Positions 59,165 to 64,000 of a stretch of 64,000 bases of DNA are shown in pieces. Source of the DNA: Cryptomeria japonica. Taxonomy: Eukaryota > Streptophyta > Pinopsida > Cupressales > Cupressaceae. The notes beneath the pieces were generated by a model. The model searched no databases, was not told where the DNA came from, and was given only the letters and a program-made list of their open reading frames with translations. Positions within the stretch are counted from its first letter, which is position 1; each line of letters opens with the position of its first letter. The stretch is taken from assembly GCF_030272615.1 (NCBI RefSeq), contig NC_081413.1, forward strand, positions 723,936,649 to 724,000,648, written 5' to 3'. A program made the position numbers and the translations under genes.

Positions 59165-61754
59165 TTAATTAGATGAATCCTTTTGAGGGAATCTGTCAAA
59201 CAAATTATTTGCTTTGTCACAGTTTGCTTTTGTTTTAAAATTAGCTACTGCAATAACAAAAGATGATAAAATCCTTGGTGTACTAGCTCTGGCCTGTGTG
59301 CAACCATGCGGACTTTGTATTCCATGTAGTGACATCTTTCCGAGGCTTTCTTTGAAACAGTTCAGGATCTTTTGTGTACCTGCCTCCATGTTTCACATGT
59401 ATGCCCACGCGTTCCTTTATTTGTCAGACCGTTTTCCCTAACTTTGCATAGATTTCTTGTTTCAGTGGATGCGATCTGTCTCCTACACAAATTCAATCCA
59501 AATACATCTAGGTATCCTTTTAATTCCATCTTTCATCAACCTGTTGACAATCTAAACCTTACATGGCTGCCTGTTTCTTCTTCTAGAGCACAAAAAGAAT
59601 GTTGAAGAGGGTAATTGACTTTGTCTTTATACCTGCCATTCACATTTGGTTGAGAGTGCTTCATAAACTCAGAAAGTTTGAAAGCTTTCCTGTGAAATCC
59701 ATATCATACACATTCTGCAATTACCTCATTGTGATGACATCTCTTTGAAGCATTATATTGAACAACTCATATGCTAAATCTGCGCTTCCACATTTTGTAC
59801 GTATGTCTACTATGGCAGTCGAAACAACATCTGACAGAAATCCTTCGTCCTTCATGCTTTGATTGCTGTCCAAATGCTGTTCTGAGATTGTCATTTGGGC
59901 ATAAACAGGAGAAACAATAACGTTGTAGCTACATGTTGTTTTTGCTTGAAATTTTCAAAAGCCATTTTCAACAAATCCATGTTGTGCTTATTCAACAATC
60001 ATTACATTTCAATCACTGCAAGACACATCTCGTGAGCTTGCTTGTGCTTCCACCTTTTGTAGGTAAGTTGTCTTGGGTACCTGTAATGATAATACCTAAT
60101 TCAATGTTCTTGTTGCGATGGGGATTGGGAACCTGTTGAAGAGCTTCATTCACTATTTGTTGTAGAGATTTTCCCTCAACGAAATCACATTGTATGAGCC
60201 ACAGAAGCTTAGCAGTTTGGAAAGCAATGTCTCTCCCCTTGCTACCCTTGAATGCATCGTGGCTTCTTTGTGAGGCAGTTTGGTATCTTCACGCATTCAT
60301 CTTTGTATTTTAAATTGAAACCTTTTAAAAGTTACCACCACTGTCTCCTACATATTGCTGTCCAAAACAATATTTGAATACATTTACCAATTGCTGCACT
60401 CAATTCAAAGATTTTGGGAGCTTCCTTGCAAAATCCATTTGTACTCATTCTGCAATCATTTCATTTCATTTCTTGAGAAATCTCTTTGAGGCAGTCTGTC
60501 AAACAATTCTGGCACCTTGTCTATGTTTCTTCATTTGCTCACACATCCTTCTCCTTATGCACTGATGGAGGTCCATACTCTATCCCAGCATTCCCAACTA
60601 TGGTGCAACAATGAGGATATCAGTAAATGTTGTGGATCGTGGCTTTAGAACTGCTGCTTGCATTTTTTTTGAAAGTTTCTAAACACTCTTCAACAAACCC
60701 ATATCATGCATTTCCTGCAATGATTCCGCCATGAGATGACATCTCATTGAGGCATCTTGCAAAACATTTTAACATGCCTTATGTCTAGGTAATCATTTCC
60801 CTCCATGAAATGACATCTCTCTACGACATTTTGTCAAATAGGTCAATTGCCAGTTCAAATGCCTTGATTGTGCATTCACATGTGAAGAGGATGCTAGGTA
60901 CGGCTTCAACACTTGTCAATTACATTTGCTTGAAAGTTGCTAAGGCCTGTTCACCAAATTTGCTTTGTCCACATCCTGCAAACATGACATTCCATGAGAT
61001 TACATTTCTTTTGGCATTTTGTTAGATAGCCAACTTGCCTAGTCTTTGCTTGCATTTGTGTCCGCTAGAGAAGTTGAAATAATATCGAGCGAAAGCATAA
61101 CCTTTATCATGCCGCATTATTATAGTGCAATCTTGTCTTTCGAATTGTTGCATTTATCATCACCGATAATCTCCGCATGAATAAGTGGCCGTGTTTAACA
61201 AACCAAGTGCAAATGCTAAGTTTCTATTGTAGCAGCCGATTGACAACTCTTTTTTCCTTTTATACATTAAGCATGTCTTCACTGTAAATGCCCTTCTGAT
61301 GCACCAAGAAAACACATCCACACATACACTACAGGTTTAAAAGACATCTTAATAATAAGGTTTTTGGTGTTCTCAAGATAGTTTCCACGGGCATGAACGT
61401 CAAAACTCAAACAATGTTTACAATTTTCGGGTGTGTTTGAAATCACTTCATCAACTCAAAAAATTTGAGAGCGAGCTTGCGAAATCCATTCCGTGCATAT
61501 CTGGTAATCATTGTATTTCAAAAGATGACATCTCTATTTTGAAGAATTTTGGCAAACAATATACATGCCATCTTTGCGCTAATGAATGTTTGTATTAAAG
61601 CTTCCATTTTGCATAGAAGTCTGTGATGAGATTAGGTCTCATTGGGGCATTTTGTCAAGCTACTTAGGTTCTTTGTCCACACTTACACCTTTTGTATACA
61701 TGTCTGGCACGTATTTGCTATGATTGCTTTCCATCAAATGATGCCTCTTTGGGG
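59165..61754 (-). pseudogene. Decayed PPR (pentatricopeptide repeat) gene
   Basis: The minus strand carries many diverged 35-residue PPR units. Examples: NVISWNVMFAGCGQSKFGEQ (60940-61005) followed by ALATFKQM; AIDLFDKM and RDVISWREMI (60795-60850); RDVIF-NTMITRYARNG and LALKFFELMK (61440-61535); LDKMPQ-DLISSQT (61620-61665); and KANNLFDRFPQKD near 59165-59215. The spacing and the LFDKMPQRDVVSWN style fit the PLS-type plant organelle RNA-editing/processing factors, which are very numerous in gymnosperms. Frameshifts and stops are scattered throughout. The 5' part of the gene is cut off at 61754, where a copia LTR begins. No E or DYW C-terminal domain was recognised. Confidence 0.75.
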
Positions 61755-61953
61755 TGTACAGTCTATTAGAATAATAATTTGTTATTATATCTTTAATGGC
61801 CAATATTTTAATATTAGCGTAATCTTAGGTAGATTAGCTAGTTTCCTTTCTTGTCATCTGTGATCATTTTTTTTTAGAAACATCGTATTTGTAATTGCTA
61901 TATGTACATATGATTCTTTCAGTAATAATCAAGCAAATACCATTAAAATAACA
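61755..61953 (+). repeat. Copia 5' LTR, about 199 bp
   Basis: It runs from TGTACAGTCTATTAG to AAAATAACA, directly before the primer site. The left edge is set by TG and by the point where PPR similarity ends. Confidence 0.65.
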
Positions 61954-61965
61954 TGGTATCAAAGC
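61954..61965 (+). other. Copia primer binding site
   Basis: TGGTATCAAAGC differs by one base from the initiator tRNA-Met site TGGTATCAGAGC. Confidence 0.8.
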
Positions 61966-62909
61966 GGGTGAGTTTTTAAAAAAAATTCTTTAAAACTTTT
62001 TTTGTGAGAAAAAATTCGTGACATCAATATTTCGAAATTTCCAAAAACATATTCGGGGGTTTTGAAGAAGTTTTTTTTTTCTTTAGAAAATCGCAGGCCT
62101 GATTGTGTTCGCTGTTTTCCATCGTTTTTACTCTGATCTTTAATGGCATGCATTCTTTCTTCCTGCGCTTGTGCTCCCGACGTCTCTGTTCATTTGTGTA
62201 ATGCGAGGGTCTTCGCGTTTGTTCTCAGGTGATGGGATTTGTTTGACCCATATGACCTTTCCTCTACACGATGCAACTGAATTGCGACAACTTTGCATCT
62301 TTTTTTATCTATGTTCATGATTCTTGGCACCATCTTTGTTTACTTCCCTCTCTGCTCGTGAAGTTCATCCATCATGTGTCTGCACGTGTGAACTTGCATC
62401 TTCTGAGTTTCATGATGGGTTGCTTTTTTTGACAAAGGTTTTCGTCCACGATTTTCTAAAAATCGTAGTTTAATATTTCACGGCTAGGGTTTCATTATCT
62501 TCTCTGCAGATTGTTCTCACAATTTTTTAACAAAACGTTTGATTCTTCAACAATATTCTGTGACCTTTGGTTTTCATCTAGGGTTTAAATTCTACCCTTT
62601 GTATTTTTCTATGGCTAGGGCACAAAAAATTCAAAAATTCTTTTTTGGGTTCTTTCGAAAATTTTCTGTGTCCTCACAAATCCATGCATTGGGATTTGTG
62701 CAAGCAAAATTGAGTGCCTCAAGATTTGTGCCATCATTTTGCCTCTATTTTTGTGCATTAGGATCTATGCCTTGGGTTCGTGCATTCAATTTTTTGCCTC
62801 TTCAGTTTACCTCATTTTCTGTGCCTTGGAAAGCGTGAAAAATGGTGTCTTTGATCAACATTATGTTGGAAGGCGGTTAGAAGTTTAATGGCAGAAATTA
62901 TAACACCTA

Positions 62910-62914
62910 GAAGC
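62910..62914. repeat. TRIM target duplication, left
   Basis: GAAGC, identical to 63226-63230. Confidence 0.85.
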
Positions 62915-63026
62915 TGTTGAGACATGGACCAGCTAGGACTTGAACCTAGGACCTTCCATTGAGCTACTGGCCCCACTTGGACCAGTCCATCGTCGGTCAG
63001 AGTGTGGCTTATTTCCAACACCAACA
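62915..63026 (-). repeat. TRIM 3' LTR (112 bp)
   Basis: It lacks a 23 bp stretch present in the other LTR, which removes part of the A-box region of its tRNA-like sequence. The B box (GGTTCAAGTCC on the minus strand) is kept at 62936-62946. Confidence 0.8.
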
Positions 63027-63090
63027 CCCCCCCTTAAGCCACACCTCTCGTGTGCTTGGGGCTCCTAGCCTGGACCTGGCTTTGATACCA

Positions 63091-63225
63091 TGTTGAGACA
63101 TGGACCAGCTAGGACTTGAACCGAGGACCTTCCATATGCTGCTGGAGTGCTCTACCACTGAGCTACTAGCCCCACTTGGACTAGTCCATCGTCGGTCCGA
63201 GTGTAGCTTATTTCCAACACCAATA
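63091..63225 (-). repeat. TRIM 5' LTR (135 bp)
   Basis: The longer LTR, holding the complete tRNA-like sequence. It is followed on the minus strand by the primer site at about 63078-63090. Confidence 0.8.
63102..63172 (-). ncRNA. tRNA-like sequence (71 nt) within the TRIM LTR
   Basis: On the minus strand the A box TAGCTCAGTGGTAGAGC lies at 63149-63165 and the B box GGTTCAAGTCC at 63112-63122. The outer 7 nt GGGCTAG and CTGGTCC pair fully if G-U is allowed, and the D stem GCTC/GAGC is perfect. The T stem has a C-A or similar mismatch in this copy but pairs perfectly (CTAGG/CCTAG) in the other LTR. The anticodon arm is weaker, with an 8 nt loop if TCCA/TGGA is the stem, so the anticodon is uncertain. 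It is probably a pol III promoter-bearing fossil rather than a translation tRNA. Confidence 0.7.
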
Positions 63226-63230
63226 GAAGC
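63226..63230. repeat. TRIM target duplication, right
   Basis: GAAGC, identical to 62910-62914. Copia gag similarity breaks at one copy and resumes at the other. Confidence 0.85.
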
Positions 63231-64000
63231 AATGGATGTTGATAGCCTTTGAATATCGCCACCTTGATTAGATGGTTTTGGGTAAATCCACACGTCCTAC
63301 GACAACCGGTTCCGATCAGGACAAGTTTGATGAGCAGAATCATGAAGCTATCAAGCTCATCAAACTATTGGTCATTGATGATTAGCTCCCACAGGTCAAG
63401 ACAACTGCCAAGATTTGGGAGCCATCTGAAGGCGTTGCATGAGACTTTCGATAAAAGCCGAGTGTTCTTTCTCAAGAACATGCTTTTCTCTATCATGATG
63501 GATGAACTGAAATCTCTTTAGGAGCATCTCACTAGAATCAAGGACATCTGTGATCAATTGGAAGTAATTGGGCGAAAGATGGAGAAAGAGGACATGATAG
63601 TCATCACTTTGAAGAGTTTGTCAAAGTCCAATGAGCACTTTGTTGAGACACTCAAAATTACTTCAACTAATGTTGACTTGAAGTTTCTAGAGCTGTGCAA
63701 CAAACTTTTGTAGTAGGATCGGTGGAAATGGCAGTTTGGCGGCAATGTCAGCTCGTCCTCCACAAAACAAGCTTTCGTAGCCAAATCCTTTCACAAGGAT
63801 AAAGGCAAATCTCAGTAAAAGAACTTTGCTCCGTCATCAGAAGGCTCGAAGAAGAAGAACGTTCAATGCAACTATTGTCACAAGTACGATCACATGAAGT
63901 TGGAATGCCGTCTGCTTAGTCCAAGCAAGGAGTTTCTCAAACTAAAGCGAATGTTGGAGAGCACATTGAGCAGAATGAATCTGCCTTTTACGCCTTCATG

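Larger units (their letters stand above)
62915..63225 (-). mobile_element. 311 bp TRIM-type element with tRNA-like sequence in its LTRs
   Basis: Two short LTRs (62915-63026 and 63091-63225) start TGTTGAGACATGGACC on the plus strand and end in CCAACACCAA(C/T)A. They flank 64 bp, and GAAGC lies on both sides (62910-62914 and 63226-63230), a perfect target duplication. Read on the minus strand, the 5' LTR ends CTCAACA and is followed at once by TGGTATCAAAGCC, an initiator-Met primer site. The inner part ends GGCTTAAGGGGGGG, a purine tract before the 3' LTR. No coding room. About 6 differences in 112 aligned LTR bases, plus one 23 bp gap, suggest it is older than the large gypsy insertion. Confidence 0.82.
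61755..64000 (+). mobile_element. Copia element, 5' part (runs off the window)
   Basis: From the left: a short LTR (61755-61953), an initiator-Met-type primer site, a leader of about 0.9 kb, then gag continuing to the window edge. The gag region is interrupted by a TRIM-type element. It sits inside a PPR remnant. The copy is broken at a few points in gag; pol and the 3' LTR lie outside. Confidence 0.78.
62841..64000 (+). mobile_element. Copia gag region, interrupted by a TRIM-type element
   Basis: Plus-strand copia gag similarity: the N-terminal region around 62841-62914 and, after the inserted element, from 63226 (MLIAFEYRHLD, then ALHETFDKSRVFFLKNMLFS near 63434-63490, KDICDQLEVIGRKMEKED). 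It ends in a zinc knuckle CNYCHKYDHMKLEC near 63865-63910. A broken fossil with a few breaks. Confidence 0.78.

Noticed and set aside
63102-63172. A functional cellular tRNA gene
   Set aside because: It lies wholly within an LTR repeat, a second damaged copy lies in the other LTR, the anticodon arm is irregular, and the flanks show a target duplication.
62812-63293. Short ORFs across the TRIM
   Set aside because: Their sequence is the translated tRNA-like LTR, repeated in both copies, not a protein.
1-64000. CRISPR arrays, bacterial operons, rRNA genes
   Set aside because: Nothing of the kind is visible; all repeats seen are diverged tandem or transposon-derived and the setting is a plant nuclear genome.

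Overview
The window reads as nuclear DNA of a land plant, most likely a gymnosperm (conifer-type). The reasons are very low gene density, AT-rich spacers, several generations of nested retroelements, and one host gene with introns of 4.1 kb and more than 10.5 kb. The species cannot be named from sequence alone.

Layout: 1-5400 is a decayed L1-type LINE on the minus strand, with a 640 bp insert flanked by a 20 bp direct repeat. 5400-10600 is AT-rich spacer with one faint gag fossil. 10617-15318 is a second LINE of a different, non-L1 type on the minus strand. It keeps one reading frame over about 3.8 kb and has a (TTC)n tail. 16850-17650 is a LINE ORF1/tail remnant. 17860-21880 is an old Ty3/gypsy fossil interrupted by a 1.6 kb solo LTR with a perfect 5 bp target duplication. 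23493-37397 is a large Ty3/gypsy element of the Tat/Ogre type on the minus strand. It has gag, protease, an archaeal-type RNase H placed before RT, pol, a repeat-rich non-coding stretch and a block of extra ORFs. Its 5' end carries an inverted LTR arm, so both outer ends are U5-type ends. 39410-43074 is a deletion derivative of another gypsy family, and 44342-44600 is a copia LTR scrap. A 228 bp foldback element lies at 45301-45528.

47284-53477 holds the only host gene that looks intact: three exons of a clade-III-like plant glutamate receptor (GLR) on the plus strand. They encode the signal peptide, amino-terminal domain, S1 and M1. The exons for the pore, M3, S2 and M4 are not in the window, so intron 3 must run past position 64000 or the gene is truncated. 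Inside that putative intron lie a GTPase-like gene scrap, a decayed PPR gene (59165-61754, minus strand), a copia element that interrupts the PPR remnant, and a 311 bp TRIM-type element inserted in the copia gag region.

The most unusual item is the TRIM-type element at 62915-63225. It has a perfect 5 bp target duplication, an initiator-Met-type primer site and a G-rich tract. Each of its two short LTRs carries a tRNA-like sequence with pol III A and B boxes, which recalls Cassandra elements with their 5S sequence. Next in interest are the palindromic end of the large gypsy element, its domain order and extra ORFs, and the second LINE, whose in-frame stops are all explicable by C-to-T transitions.
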